Source: Elymus sibiricus
Lineage: Eukaryota > Streptophyta > Magnoliopsida > Poales > Poaceae
NCBI GenBank assembly: GCA_039707655.1
Contig: CM077666.1
Span: forward strand, 287,421,166-287,485,165
Direction of reading: 5' to 3'
Length of the DNA: 64,000 nucleotides
The position numbers and the translations under genes are program-made. Below are positions 1-11,577 of the stretch, piece by piece. Numbering within the stretch: position 1 is the first letter of the stretch; the number at the start of each line of letters is the position of its first letter. The notes beneath the pieces were generated by a model. The model was not told the origin of the DNA. It saw nothing but the letters and a program-made list of their open reading frames with translations, and made no database searches.

Positions 1-787
1 GCGGGACCTGGATGCCCATATTGGGTCCTACATATTCTACGAAGATCTTTATCGGTCGAACCTCTATGTCAAGGATTCAGTTAATCCCGTATACTGTTCC
101 CTTTGTTCTTCGGTATGTTACTTGCCCGAGATTCGATCGTCGGTATCTCTATACCTAGTTCAATCTCGTTACTGGCAAGTCTCTTTACTCGTTCCGTAAT
201 ACAAGATCTCGTGGCTAACACTTTAGTCACATTGCTTGCAAGGCTCATTGTGATGTTGTATTACTGAGTGGGCCCTGAGATACCTCTCCGTCACATGGAG
301 TAACAAATCCCAGTCTTGATCCATGCCAACCCAACAGACACCCTCGGAGATACCTGTAGAGCACCTTTATAGTCACCCAGTTACGTTGCGACGTTTGATA
401 CACACAAGGTACTCCTCCGATGTCAGGGAGTTGCATGATCTCATGGTCATAGGAACAGATACTTGACATGCAGAAAACAATAGCAATAAACTGACACGAT
501 CATATGCTACGTTTATAGTTTGGGTCTTGTCCATCACATCATTCTCCTAATGATGTGATCCCGTTATCAAATGACATCTCATGTCAATGGCTAGGAAACC
601 TTAACCATCTTTGATCAACGAGCTAGTCAACTAGAGGCTTACTAGGGACACAGTGTTGTCTATGTACCCACACATGTATTTGAGTTTCCAATCAATACAA
701 TTATAGCATGGATAATAAACGATTATCATGAACAAGGAAATATAATAATAACCAATTTATTATTGCCTCTAGGGCATATTTCCAACC
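1..787 (-). repeat. 3' LTR of BARE-like copia (partial)
   Basis: Matches 7138-7924 almost base for base. The inner end is followed by the polypurine tract at 788-800. Small ORFs here, such as minus 245-469, recur in the other LTR as DNA-level copies and are not convincing genes. Confidence 0.9.
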
Positions 788-800
788 GTCTCCCACTTGC
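788..800 (-). other. Polypurine tract (PPT) of BARE-like copia
   Basis: On the minus strand this reads GCAAGTGGGAGACG, directly before the 3' LTR. It is the expected primer site for plus-strand DNA synthesis. Confidence 0.75.
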
Positions 801-837
801 ACTAGAGTCAATAATCTAGTTCACATCACTATGTGAT

Positions 838-3800
838 TTACATTGTAATGAATCGAACACCCATGCAGTTCTGGTGTTGTTCATGTGTTGCCCTTGGAAG
901 AGGTTTAGTCATCGGATCTGCAATATTCAGATCCGTGTGTACTTTGCAAATATTTATGTCGTCCTCCTTGATGTAATCGCGGGTGGAATTGAAACGTCGC
1001 TTTATGTGTCTGGTCCTCTTGTGAAATCTTGGTTCCTTGGCTAGAGCAATGGCACCAGTATTATCACAAAACAGAGTCATTGGGTTAAGCGCACTAGGCA
1101 CTACTCCAAGGTCTGTCATGAACTCCTTCATCCAGACACCTTCCTTCGCCGCCTCCGAGGCAGCGATGTACTCCGCTTCGCATGTAGAATCAGCTACCAC
1201 GCTTTGCTTGGAACTGCACCAGCTAACCGCACCCCCATTAAGAATAAATACGTATCCGGTTTGCGACTTAGAGTCATCCGGATCAGTGTCAAAGCTTGCA
1301 TCGACGTAACCTTTTACGACGAGCTCTTGATCACCTCCATAAACGAGAAACATGTCCTTAGTCCTTTTCAGGTACTTCAGGATATTCTTGACCGCCGTCC
1401 AGTGTTCCATTCCTGGATCACTTTGAAACCTTCCGACCATACTTATGGCAAGGCTGACATCGGGTCTTGTGCACATCATTGCATACATGATAGAACCTAT
1501 GGCTGAAGCATAGGGGATGACACTCATCTTTTCTCTATCTTCTGCAGTCACTGGGCATTGAGTCTTACTCAACTTCACACCTTGCAAAACAGGCAAGAAC
1601 CCCTTCTTGGACTGATCCATTTTGAACTTCTTCAAAATCTTATCAAGGTATGTGCTTTGTGAAAGTCCTATTAAACGTCTTGATCTATCTCTATAGATCT
1701 TGATGCCTAATATGAAAGCAGCTTCTCCTAGGTCCTTCATTGAAAAACTCTTGTTCAAATATTCCTTCACGCTTTCCAACATTTCTATATTGTTTCCAAT
1801 CAGTAATATGTCATCCACATATAATATTAGAAACGCTATAGAGCTCCCACTCACTTTCTTGTAAATACAAGCTTCTCCGTAAACTTGTATAAACTCGAAC
1901 GCTTTGATCACCTCATCAAAGCGAAGATTCCAACTACGAGATGCTTGCACCAGTCCATAAATGGATCGCTAGAGTTTGCAAACTTTGTCAGCATTATCTG
2001 GATCGATAAAACCTTCTGGTTGCATCATATACAACTCTTCCTTAAGGAAACCGTTAAGGAACGCTGTTTTGACATCCATCTGCCAAATTTCATAATCGAA
2101 AAAGGCAGCTATTGCTAACATTATTCTGACGGACTTAAGCATCGCTACGGGTGAGAAGGTCTCATCGTAGTCAACTCCTTGAACTTGTGAAAAACCCTTT
2201 GCCACAAGTCGAGCTTTTTAGACGGTGACATTACCGTCCGCGTCCGTCTTCCTCTTAAAGATCCATTTGTTCTGAATGGCCTTACGCCCTTCAGGTAATA
2301 CTTCCAAAGTCCACACTTTGTTTTCATACATGGATCCCATCTCGGATTTCATGCCCTCTAACCACTTCTCGGAATCCGGGCCCATCATCGCTTCTCCATA
2401 GCTCGTAGGTTCATCGTTGTCCAACAACATGACCTCTAAGACAGGGTTGCCGTACCACTCAGGAGCAGTACGCGTCCTTGTCGACCTACGAGGTTCGATA
2501 GCAACTTGATCCAAAGCTTCATGATCATCATCATTAACTTCCTCTTCAACTGATGTAGGCTCTACAGAAACATCTTTCTGCGCTGCGCTACTTTCAGGTT
2601 GACGTAAAGGTTCAACAACCTCATCAAGTTCTATCTTCCTCCCACTCAATTCTTTCGAGAGAAACTCTTTCTCAAGAAATGTTCCGTTTTTAGCGACAAA
2701 CACTTTGCCTTCGGATCTGAGGTAGAAGGTATACCCAACTGTCTCTTTTGGGTATCCTATGAAGACGCATTTCTCCGCTTTGGGTTCCAGCTTTTCAGGC
2801 TGAAGCTTTTTGACATAAGCATCACATCCCCAAACTTTAAGAAACGACAGCTTTGGCTTCTTGCCAAACCAAAGTTCATATGGCGTCGTCTCAACGGATT
2901 TCGATGGTGCCCTATTTAAAGTGAATGCGGCTGTCTCTAATGCATAACCCCAAAACGATAGTGGCAAATCGGCAAGAGACATCATAGATCGCACCATATC
3001 CAATAAGGTTCGATTACGACGTTCGGACACACCATTACGCTGTGGTGTTCCAGGCGGTGTCAATTGTGAAACAATTCCACATTGTCTTAAGTGACTGCCA
3101 AACTCATAACTCAGATATTCTCCTCCTCGATCAGATCGTAGGAATTTAATCTTCTTGTTACGATGATTCCCAACTTCACTCTGAAATTGTTTGAACTTTT
3201 CAAATGTTTCAGACTTGTGTTTCATTAAGTAAATATACCCATATCTACTTAAGTCATCAGTGAAGGTGAGAAAGTAACGATAACCACCGCACGCCTCAAT
3301 ACTCATCGGACCGCACACATCAGTATGTATGATTTCCAATAAGTCACTTGCCCGTTCCATTGTTCCAGAGAACGGCGTTTTAGTCATCTTGCCCATGAGG
3401 CATGGCTCACATGTGTCAAGTGATTCAAAATCAAGTGACTCCAAAAGTCCATCAGCATGGAGCTTCCTCATGCGTTTTACGCCAATATGACCTAAACGGC
3501 AGTGCCACAAGAAAGTGGTATTATCATTATCAATTCTACATCTTTTGGCATCAATGTTATGAACATGTGTATCATTACTATCGAGATTCAATAAGAATAA
3601 ACCCCTCACATCGGGTGCATGACCATAAAAGATATTACTCATATAAATAGAACAACCATTATTCTCTGATTTAAATGAGTAACCGTCTCGCAATAAACAA
3701 GATCCAGATATAATGTTCATGCTTAACGCAGGCACTAAATAACAATTATTCAGGTTCATCACTAATCCCGATGGTAATCGAAGAGCGAGCGTGCCGACGG

Positions 3801-4821
3801 CGATCACATCAACCTTGGAACCATTTCCCACGCGCATCGTCACTTCGTCCTTTGCCAGCCTCCGTCTATTCCGCAGTTCCTGTTTTGAGTTGCAAATATG
3901 AGCAACTGCACCGGTATCAAATACCCAGGCACTACAACGAGAGTTGGTAAGGTACACATCAATAACATGTATATCATATATACCTTGTTTGTTGTTGGCC
4001 GCCTTCTTGTCAGCCAAATACTTGGGGCAGTTCCGCTTCCAGTGTCCAGTTCCCTTGCAATGAAAGCACACAGTTTCTGGTTTGGGTCTAGCCTTGGGTT
4101 TCTTCACGAGAGGAGCAACTGCTTTGCCACTCTTCTTGGAGTTACCCTTCTTACCCTTGCCATTTTTCTTGAAACTAGTGGTTTTATTGACCATCAACAC
4201 TTGATGCTCCTTCTGAATTTCAGACTCAGCGGCTTTCAGCATCGCAAACAGCTCGGCGACTGACTTGTTCATCCCGTGCATGTTATAGTTCAACACGAAG
4301 CTCTTGTAGCTAGGTGGCAATGATTGAAGAACTCTGTCAGTGATAGCCTCTGGTGGAAGGGGCATCCCCAATTCAGCCAGACGGGTGGAGTACCCAGACA
4401 TTCTGAGTACGTGATCACTGATAGACCCGTTCTCCTCCATCTTGCAAGCATAGAACTTATCGGAGATCTCATATCTCTCGATCCGGGCATTCTTCTGAAA
4501 GATAAACTTCAACTCCTGGAACATCTCATATGCTCCATGACGTTCAAAACGTCTTTGAAGTCCCGGTTCTAAGCCATACAATATTGCACATTGAACTATT
4601 GAGTAATCTTCAGAACGAGCCTGCCAGGCGTTCACAACGTCTAGAGACTCAACTGGAGCGGGTGGATCACCAAGCGGTGCATCAAGGACATAAGCCTTCT
4701 GGGAAGCCGTAAGGATAATCCTTAGATTACGGGCCCAGTCCACAAAGTTACTTCCATCATCTTTCAACTTAGCTTTCTCTAGGAACGCATTAAAATTCAG
4801 GGGTGCTACTGCGCGAGCCAT
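838..4821 (-). pseudogene. copia gag-pol polyprotein with two in-frame stops
   Basis: One frame of about 1,328 codons starting with ATG at 4821. Visible in order: gag; a CCHC zinc knuckle at residues 252-265 (CFHCKGTGHWKRNC); protease FDTGA with catalytic D302; integrase HHCC (H440, H445, C471, C474); the integrase D,D(35)E triad at D501, D564 and E600; RT with the YVDDIL motif; RNase H; and the C-terminus near IADPMTKPL. PR-INT-RT-RNH is the copia order. The frame is continuous but broken by TAA at 2218-2220, where a [15 protein letters not shown] RT motif begins, and by TAG at 1966-1968, just before RSIYGL. There are no frameshifts. The stops fall inside RT, so this copy should not make active RT, though GAG, PR and INT could still be made. 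Confidence 0.93.
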
Positions 4822-6064
4822 GATCTACAACATAAATATAGCAAAGACAACTTAGACTATTGTTCTAGATAATGAGTTTAGTTAATCATATTACTTAAAA
4901 AACTCCCACTCAAATTGACATCCCTCCGGTCATTCGAGTGTAACATGATCCAAATCCACCAACTCAAGTCCGATCATCACGTGAGTTGAGGTGGTTTCAA
5001 TGGTGAACATCTTCATGTTGATCATATCTACTATATGACTCATGTTCGACCTTTCGGTCTCTTGTGTTCTGAGGCCATGTCTGTACATGCTAGGCTCGTC
5101 AAGTGTAACCCGAGTGTTCCGCACGTGCAACACTGGCTTGCACCCGTTGTATGTGAACGTAGAGTCTATCACACCCGATCATCACGTGGTGTCTCGAAAC
5201 GACGAACTTTCGCAACGGTGCACACTCGGGGAGAACACAATTTTATCTTGAAATTTAAGTGAGGGATCACCTTATAATGCTACCGTCGTCCTAAGCAAAA
5301 TAAGATGCATAAAAGGATTAACATCACATGCAAATCATAAGTGACATGATATGGCCATGAACTTGTGCTTTTGATCTCCATCTCCAAAGCACCGGCATGA
5401 TCTCCATCGTCACCGGCATGACACCATGATCTCCATCATCTTGATCTCCATCAACGTGTCGCCATGAGGTTGTCGCGCCGACTGTTGCTTCCACGACTAT
5501 TGCTAACTCATAGCGATAAAGTAAAGCAAAACGGCGAAAATAATTAAAGACAACTCTATGGCTCCTGCTAGTTGCCGTACTCATCGACATGCAAGTCGTG
5601 ATATTCTATACAACACATGATCATCTCATACATCACATATATCTCATCATGTAATTGGCCATATCACATCACAACATACCCTGCAAAAACAAGTTAGACG
5701 TCCTCTAATTGTTGTTGCATATTTTACGTGGCTGCTACGGGTTTGCAAGAACCGTTCTTACCTACGCAAAACCACAACGTGGTGTAGTGATTGCTTTTTG
5801 ATCTTCTAAAAGAACCCTCTTCATTGAAATCGATTCAACTAAAGTGAGAGAGACAGACACCCGCTAGCCATCTTTATGCAACGAAGTTACATGTCAGTTG
5901 AAGGAACCGGTCTCTCGTAAGCGTACGAGTAATGTTGGTCCGGGCCGCTTCATCTCACAATACCGCCGAATCAAGTATCAACTAGTAACGGCAAGCAATA
6001 TGTATACACCCACGCCCACAACTCGTTTGTGTTCTACTCGAGATTTCATCTACACATAGACCTA
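4822..6064 (-). other. Untranslated leader of BARE-like copia
   Basis: Lies between the PBS and the gag ATG. I see no credible ORF. It holds four copies of GATCTCCATC on the plus strand, at 5373, 5399, 5428 and 5443. Such leaders usually hold the RNA packaging and dimerisation signals, but I cannot locate those. Confidence 0.6.
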
Positions 6065-6076
6065 GCTCAGATGCCA
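6065..6076 (-). other. Primer binding site (degenerate initiator tRNA-Met type)
   Basis: The minus strand reads TGGCATCTGAGC, two mismatches from the usual TGGTATCAGAGC, one base inside the 5' LTR. Confidence 0.75.
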
Positions 6077-6077
6077 C

Positions 6078-7924
6078 TATTGGGGAACGTTGCATGGGAA
6101 ACAAAAATTTTCCTACGCTCACACAAGATCTATCCATGGTGATGAGCATCTACGAGAGGGAGAGTGAATCTACATACCCTTGTAGATCGCTAAGCGGAAG
6201 CGTTAAGAAACGCGGTTGATGTAGTCGAACGTCTCCGCGATCCAAATCGCAAGTCGTCCCTCGATCCGATCATGAACTAGTGCCGAACGGACGGCACCTC
6301 CGCGTTCAACACACGTACGACTTGATGACGCCTTCACCTCCTCGATCCAGCAAGCGATGGTGAAGTAGTAGATGAGTTCCGGCAGCACGACGGCGTGGTG
6401 ATGGTGGTGAGGAACAATCTCTGCAGGGCTTCGCCAAGCACTACGGAGATTATGACGGGAGAACTAGAGGGTTAGGGTTGCCGACACACGGCTTGGGAAA
6501 TCTTGATGTGTCCCGTGTGCTAGCCCTGCCCCTCTATTTATATGTTGAGCCCTGGGGTCTAAACTTGGAGAGAAAACCTCCACAAGGTCGGTTTTGCCCG
6601 CACAAGGTCGGTTTGGCCCGCACGGAAAGAGTCCAACTCGGATTCCAGCAGTATCGCGTACAAGCGGTAGTACCGCTTACGATAAGCGGTAGTACCGCCT
6701 GTAGCGGTAGTACCGCTTACGATAAGCGGTAGTACCGCCTGTAGCGGTAGTACCGCTTACGATAAGCGGTAGTACCACCCCAGACGCCAGCAAAACTTCC
6801 TTTTGCACCTTGCCTAAGCCTCGTGGGCTTTACCCCTTGGCCCAAATAAAGTGTTCTCGTACCCGAACATTTCGGGAAACATCCGGAACCCCTTCCGGTG
6901 AATTCCGGAACCCTTTCGGAGACCAAACACTATTATCCCATATATCAATCTTTACCTCCGGACTCTTCCGGAGATCCTCGTCATGTCCGGGATCTTATCC
7001 GGGACTCCGAACAACCTTCGGTCACCAACAAAATAACTCAACTATACTAATCGTCACCAAACGTTAAGTGTGTAGACCCTGCGGGTTCCAGAACTATGTA
7101 GACATGACCGAGACACCTCTACGATCAATAACCAATAGCGGGACCTGGATGCCCATATTGGCTCCTACATATTCTATGAAGATCTTTATCGGTCGAACCT
7201 CTATGTCAAGGATTCAGTTAATCCCGTATACTGTTCCCTTTGTTCTTCGGTATGTTACTTGCCCGAGATTCGATCGTCGGTATCTCTATACCTAGTTCAA
7301 TCTCGTTACCGGCAAGTCTCTTTACTCGTTCCGTAATACAAGATCTCGTGGCTAACACTTTAGTCACATTGCTTGCAAGGCTCATTGTGATATTGTATTA
7401 CCGAGTGTGCCCTGAGATACCTCTCCGTCACATGGAGTAACAAATCCCAGTCTTGATCCATGCCAACCCAACAGACACCCTCGGAGATACCTGTAGAGCA
7501 CCTTTATAGTCACCCAGTTACGTTGCGACGTTTGATACACACAAGGTACTCCTCCGATGTCAGGGAGTTGCATGATCTCATGGTCATAGGAACAGATACT
7601 TGACATGCAGAAAACAATAGCAATAAACTGACACGATCATATGCTACGTTTATAGTTTGGGTCTTGTCCATCACATCATTCTCCTAATGATGTGATCCCG
7701 TTATCAAATTACATCTCATGTCAATGGCTAGGAAACCTTAACCATCTTTGATCAACGAGCTAGTCAACTAGAGGCTTACTAGGGACACAGTGTTGTCTAT
7801 GTACCCACACATGTATTTGAGTTTCCAATCAATACAATTATAGCATGGATAATAAACGATTATCATGAACAAGGAAATATAATAATAACCAATTTATTAT
7901 TGCCTCTAGGGCATATTTCCAATA
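6078..7924 (-). repeat. 5' LTR of BARE-like copia (1,847 bp)
   Basis: The minus strand starts TATTGG and ends CCAATA, a perfect 6-bp inverted repeat, but with TA...TA ends instead of the usual TG...CA. Its length fits BARE/Angela LTRs of about 1.7-1.8 kb. It contains a 40-bp tandem repeat at 6664-6777. Confidence 0.88.
6664..6777. repeat. 40-bp tandem repeat of GGTAGTACC palindromes in the LTR
   Basis: About 2.8 copies of a 40-bp unit begin at 6664, 6704 and 6744. Each holds the near-palindrome GCGGTAGTACCGC and a second diverged one, separated by TTACGATAA. Confidence 0.9.
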
Positions 7925-8761
7925 GTTTGTTTGATTCGCGTTCGCTACTTTGATAATTTGATATGTGGGTGGACCGGTGCTTGGGTGCTGTTCTTACTTG
8001 AACAAGCCTCCCACTTATGATAACCCCCTCTCGCAAGCATCCGCAACTACGAAAGAAGAATTAAGATAACTCTAACCATAGCATTAAACATATGGATCCA
8101 AATCAGCCCCTTACGGAATAGCGCATAAACTAGGGTTTAAGCTTCTGTCACTCTAGCAACCCATCATCTAATTACTACTCCACAATGCATTCCCTTAGGC
8201 CCAAAGATGGTGAAGTGTCATGTAGTCGACGTTCACACGACACCACTAAGGGAATCAACAACATACACATCATCAAAATATCGAACGAATACCAAATTCA
8301 CATGATTACTTATGACAAGACTTCTCCCATGTCCTCAAGAACAAAAGTAACTACTCACAAATCATGTTCATATCCAAGATCAGAGAGGTATTGAATAGCA
8401 TAATAGATCTGAACATATAATCTTCCACCAAATAAACCAGCTAGCATCAACTACAAGATGTAATCAACACTACTAGCAACCCACAGGTACCAATCTGAGG
8501 TTTTGAGACAAAGATTGAATACAAGAGATGAACTAGGGTTTGAGATGAGATGGTGCTGGTGAAGATGTTGATGAAGATTAGTCCTCCCACGATGAGAGGA
8601 TCGCTGGTGATGTCGATGGCGACGATTTCCCCCTCCCGGAGGGAAGTATCCCCGGCAGAATCTCTCCACCGGAGAGCAAAAGTGCTCTGGCCCAAGTTCC
8701 GCCTCGAGATGGCGGCGCACCGTCCCAAAAGTCTTCTCTATATTTCTCTAGGGTAAAATGA

Positions 8762-8769
8762 CTTATATA
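8762..8769 (-). promoter_or_regulatory. LTR TATA box (Athila-1 3' LTR)
   Basis: The minus strand reads GGTATATAAGTC. The same motif is at 17557-17564 in the 5' LTR. Confidence 0.75.
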
Positions 8770-8802
8770 CCATAAAATGGGGGCCAGAGGCTGGCCAGGG
8801 GC

Positions 8803-8857
8803 CCCACGAGGTACCAGGGCGCGCCTGGGGGGGTGGCGCGCCCTGGTGCCTCGTGGG
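8803..8857. promoter_or_regulatory. Promoter palindrome copy 1 (Athila-1 3' LTR)
   Basis: Arms 8803-8825 and 8835-8857 pair over 23 bp with a single G-T wobble, around a 9-nt G-rich loop. The arm contains CCAGGGCGCGCC. It lies 33 bp upstream of the TATA box. Confidence 0.85.
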
Positions 8858-9135
8858 CACCTGGGTGGCCCCCTCTGGTACTTCTTGATTCCAGTATTTT
8901 TTATTTATTCCAAAATAATTCTCCGTGAAATTTCAGCTCATTTGGAGATGTGCAGAATAGGTATCTGTGACATAGCTTTTTCAGGTCCAGAATTCCAGCT
9001 ACCGGCAATCTCCCTCTTTGTGTGAATCTTGCATATTAAGAGAGAAAAGGCATTATAATTGCTCCACAAAGTGTTATATTGATCAAAAACACTATAAATA
9101 ACAGTAGCAAAATATGATGCAAAATGGACGTATCA

Positions 9136-9152
9136 ACTCCCCCAAGCTTAGA
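9136..9152 (-). other. PPT of Athila-1
   Basis: The minus strand reads TAAGCTTGGGGGAGT, directly before the LTR start TGATACG. Confidence 0.8.
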
Positions 9153-10636
9153 CCTCGCTTGTCCTCAAGCGAAAGCCGATATCGATAATCATGTCCACAT
9201 GTTTAGAGAGAGAGAGGTGTCGATAACAAAAAATACGGACATAGTAGCATCATGATCACTATTATAACAGCAATATCTATTATCATAAACTTCTCATGAG
9301 CAAGTAACAATTCATCACAATAATAGAGTATAAGGTATAAAATTTCTTGAAAACTAACAAACTATGTTCTCAGTCAACAACGCAATTGCAATTCATCATA
9401 TTTTCAGGAAGGGTCTCATGTAGGAGCTATTTAGCAAGTCCACATGCTCAACCATCATTTAGTCTTGTATGATTGCTAACACTCACGACATATATATGGA
9501 GCAAAAAGTTTCAGCAAGACACATAGAAAGATAGGGGCTTGTGATTTCGCCTCCCAACTTATTCACCTCAAGGGTGATGTCAACAATAATAACTCATGAT
9601 TACTCATATCCAACTGGATATATGTGCCTAGATCTTTCCCCACCACACGATGCTTGCAAAAGAGAAAAATAAAAAGAAAGTAGAGGAGAACACTATTGAC
9701 TCTTGCATAAAAAGTAAATACATAAAAGTAAAGGACATGCCCTTCGCAGAAGGAAGCAGAGGTTGTCATGCGCTTTTTGTTGTTGGATGCACAAGCTCTT
9801 AATGCAAAGTAACATCACTTTATATTGCCCCTTATGATAGCAACCTTTATTATGCAGTCCGTCGCTTTTATTTCTTTGCCATCACAAGTTCGTACAAAGC
9901 TTATTTTCCCTTACAATAAAAGTTCCATACATATTTAGAGGCAATTTTTATTGCTTTTTGCACCGATGACAACTTACTTGAAGGATCTTATTCAATCCAT
10001 AGGTAGATATAGTGGACTCTCATGACATGAAACTGGGTTTAAGGGTTTTGGATGCACAAGTAGTATCTCTACTTGGTGCGGATTTTTGGCTAGCAAAGAT
10101 ATTGGGCAAGCACCACATGTTGGAGGATCTATAACAATATAACTTCTATGTGAATATGAACAAACATAATTCATTATGTTGTCTTCCTTGTCCAACGTCA
10201 ACAATTTGACATAAAATACTTAATGGGGGCTCACAATCATAAAAGATGTCCAAGATAGTATATTTGCATGTGAATCTTCTCTTCCCTTATTAACTTTTTC
10301 ATGAATTGCATCATTGACTAATGCTATGTTTGTTAACTTCCAATAAATTTTACCACTTATACTTTTCTTTATGTAATGTCATTACTTTCCATAAGATTAG
10401 CATATGATCTTTTTCATTATTTTTCATTGCTAGAGTTGAAACATGAAGGTAAAGAAGCAAAAACTCAAACTACTCTTTATTATATAACTCTCAACTTGAT
10501 TACATAGATAGATAGATCACGAAGCTAACACTCAAAAATAGATCATACTAAACTTTTATTCAACTAGATCACGAAATAACTAAGGATCGAACTAAAAATA
10601 GGTAATGATAATAAAAGTGATGGTGATACGATACCG
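9153..10636 (-). other. Non-coding 3' region of Athila-1
   Basis: AT-rich sequence between the ORF3 stop and the PPT. I see no credible ORF, only a short AGAT run near 10506. Confidence 0.6.
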
Positions 10637-10677
10637 GGGCACCCCCCCAAGCTTGGCACAAGCCAAGGGGAGTGCCC
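10637..10677 (-). other. Hairpin with internal PPT-like tract
   Basis: Outer arms are GGGCAC (10637-10642) and GTGCCC (10672-10677). Inner arms are CTTGGC (10652-10657) and GCCAAG (10662-10667). The minus strand contains AAGCTTGGGGGGG, close to the real PPT at 9136. It sits just downstream of the ORF3 stop. Confidence 0.6.
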
Positions 10678-10689
10678 ATACCCATGTGT

Positions 10690-11235
10690 TCAAGTCTCCT
10701 TCTTCGGTGATGGTGGTGGTGATGAAGTGGTGGGCTTGTCCTTCACGACATTAATTAGGATCTCCTTTAGGCTCTGGATTTCCCGAAGCACATACTGTAT
10801 CATTTCTGTATTCCTTTGGACCTCAGCCATAATATGCTTATTCTCTGGGCCCCAAGCGTTCTTTCCTGCATCACTTTCACTTGGACGAGAGATGTCCCAA
10901 TTGGAGGGTATGTGCATACGAGGAGTATTCTCGATCCCATAATTGTGAACTAAGTTATGAAAATTGTTCCGATGTAACCTGTGTAAGGGCCTTCTAGGGG
11001 GAAGCCCTTCCTGTACCTCTGGATTCGCATGGCCTGAAGTGCTTCTTACGGCTTGGTGCGGGTTCGGAATTGTGGAGATGCCGACAAGGGTTCCCCTCTC
11101 GGAAGCCGAAGGATGGACCTCAAGCGAATCTCCATCATCTTCATCCATGGTAACTTCTCCTCCCGCCTCCCTCCCAAGCTCCATCTGCATCAACCAAGCA
11201 TCGTCTCCCAAATTGTTGGAGGAGGAAGAAGACAT
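10690..11235 (-). CDS. Athila-1 ORF3, unknown protein in the envelope position (181 aa)
   Basis: An intact ORF between pol and the 3' LTR. I start it at the ATG at 11235 (MSSSSSNNLGDDAW) because a TATA box lies about 90 bp upstream at 11323-11332; the frame stays open to an ATG at 11349, upstream of that TATA. The protein is hydrophilic: a Ser/Asp/Glu-rich N-terminus, a basic RRPLHRLHRNN stretch in the middle, a short helix-like part (AEVQRNTEMIQYVLREIQS) and a Ser/Pro/Lys tail. There is no signal peptide or membrane segment, so it does not look like an envelope protein despite its position. The function is unknown to me. It is intact although gag-pol of the same element has four breaks. Confidence 0.6.
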   Translation of the reverse strand: MSSSSSNNLGDDAWLMQMELGREAGGEVTMDEDDGDSLEVHPSASERGTLVGISTIPNPHQAVRSTSGHANPEVQEGLPPRRPLHRLHRNNFHNLVHNYGIENTPRMHIPSNWDISRPSESDAGKNAWGPENKHIMAEVQRNTEMIQYVLREIQSLKEILINVVKDKPTTSSPPPSPKKET

Positions 11236-11322
11236 GATGCCTGGCCTCAAAATCTGACAGGAAACAGCACGAAACAAGAACAGAGAAGATTTCTGCGATA
11301 CGGTGGTCAAAACATCTGAGAG

Positions 11323-11332
11323 TATATATAAA
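11323..11332 (-). promoter_or_regulatory. Internal TATA box upstream of ORF3
   Basis: The minus strand reads CTTTATATATACTC. It lies 64 bp downstream of a palindrome (11397-11452), the same arrangement as in the LTR promoters, and about 90 bp before the ORF3 ATG. Confidence 0.6.
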
Positions 11333-11396
11333 GATTTTTTATCTTGCAAAACAAGTAATCCAGAAGAAAAACGGACTCGGGACGGCTCACGTGGGG

Positions 11397-11452
11397 CCCA
11401 CGAGGTACCAGGGCGTGCCTGGGGGGGGTGGCACGCCCTGGTGCCTCGTGGG
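11397..11452. promoter_or_regulatory. Promoter palindrome copy 3 (internal, Athila-1)
   Basis: Arms 11397-11419 and 11430-11452 pair over 23 bp with a 10-nt G-rich loop. One C-G pair of copies 1 and 2 is replaced here by T-A in both arms. Confidence 0.85.
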
Positions 11453-11577
11453 CACCAGGTGGGTCCCCCGGCTGTTTCTTATTTTTGTATTTTTCTAAAT
11501 ATTCCAAAACCGACAGAAAATATTTTTATGGAATTTTTGGAGTCGGTTTACTTACCGTATCACATACCTCTTCCTTT

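Larger units (their letters stand above)
1..7924 (-). mobile_element. BARE1/WIS/Angela-like copia LTR retrotransposon (3' LTR cut by window start)
   Basis: A copia element on the minus strand. Its 5' LTR is complete at 6078-7924. The 3' LTR at 1-787 is the matching outer part, with position 1 equivalent to 7138; the rest lies outside the window. In between are a PBS, a leader of about 1.2 kb, one gag-pol frame with copia domain order (GAG-PR-INT-RT-RNH) and a PPT. The LTR start TTGGAAATATGCCC is the hallmark of the BARE1/WIS/Angela group of Triticeae. In the shared 785 bp I see about eight differences between the LTRs, so the insertion is young. The right end abuts a truncated Athila-1 LTR, which places this element inside Athila-1. 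Confidence 0.9.
7925..9135 (-). repeat. 3' LTR of Athila-1 (truncated by BARE insertion)
   Basis: Aligns with 16719-17935. The minus strand starts TGATACGTCC at 9135. It contains a palindrome (8803-8857) and a TATA box (8762-8769). Confidence 0.9.

Noticed and set aside
6664..6777. Regular 40-bp repeats resembling a small CRISPR array
   Set aside because: The units are directly adjacent, spacers are not unique, and the array lies inside a plant LTR.
10690..11349. Athila-1 ORF3 as an envelope gene
   Set aside because: It is in the envelope position but has no signal peptide, membrane segment or Cys pattern.
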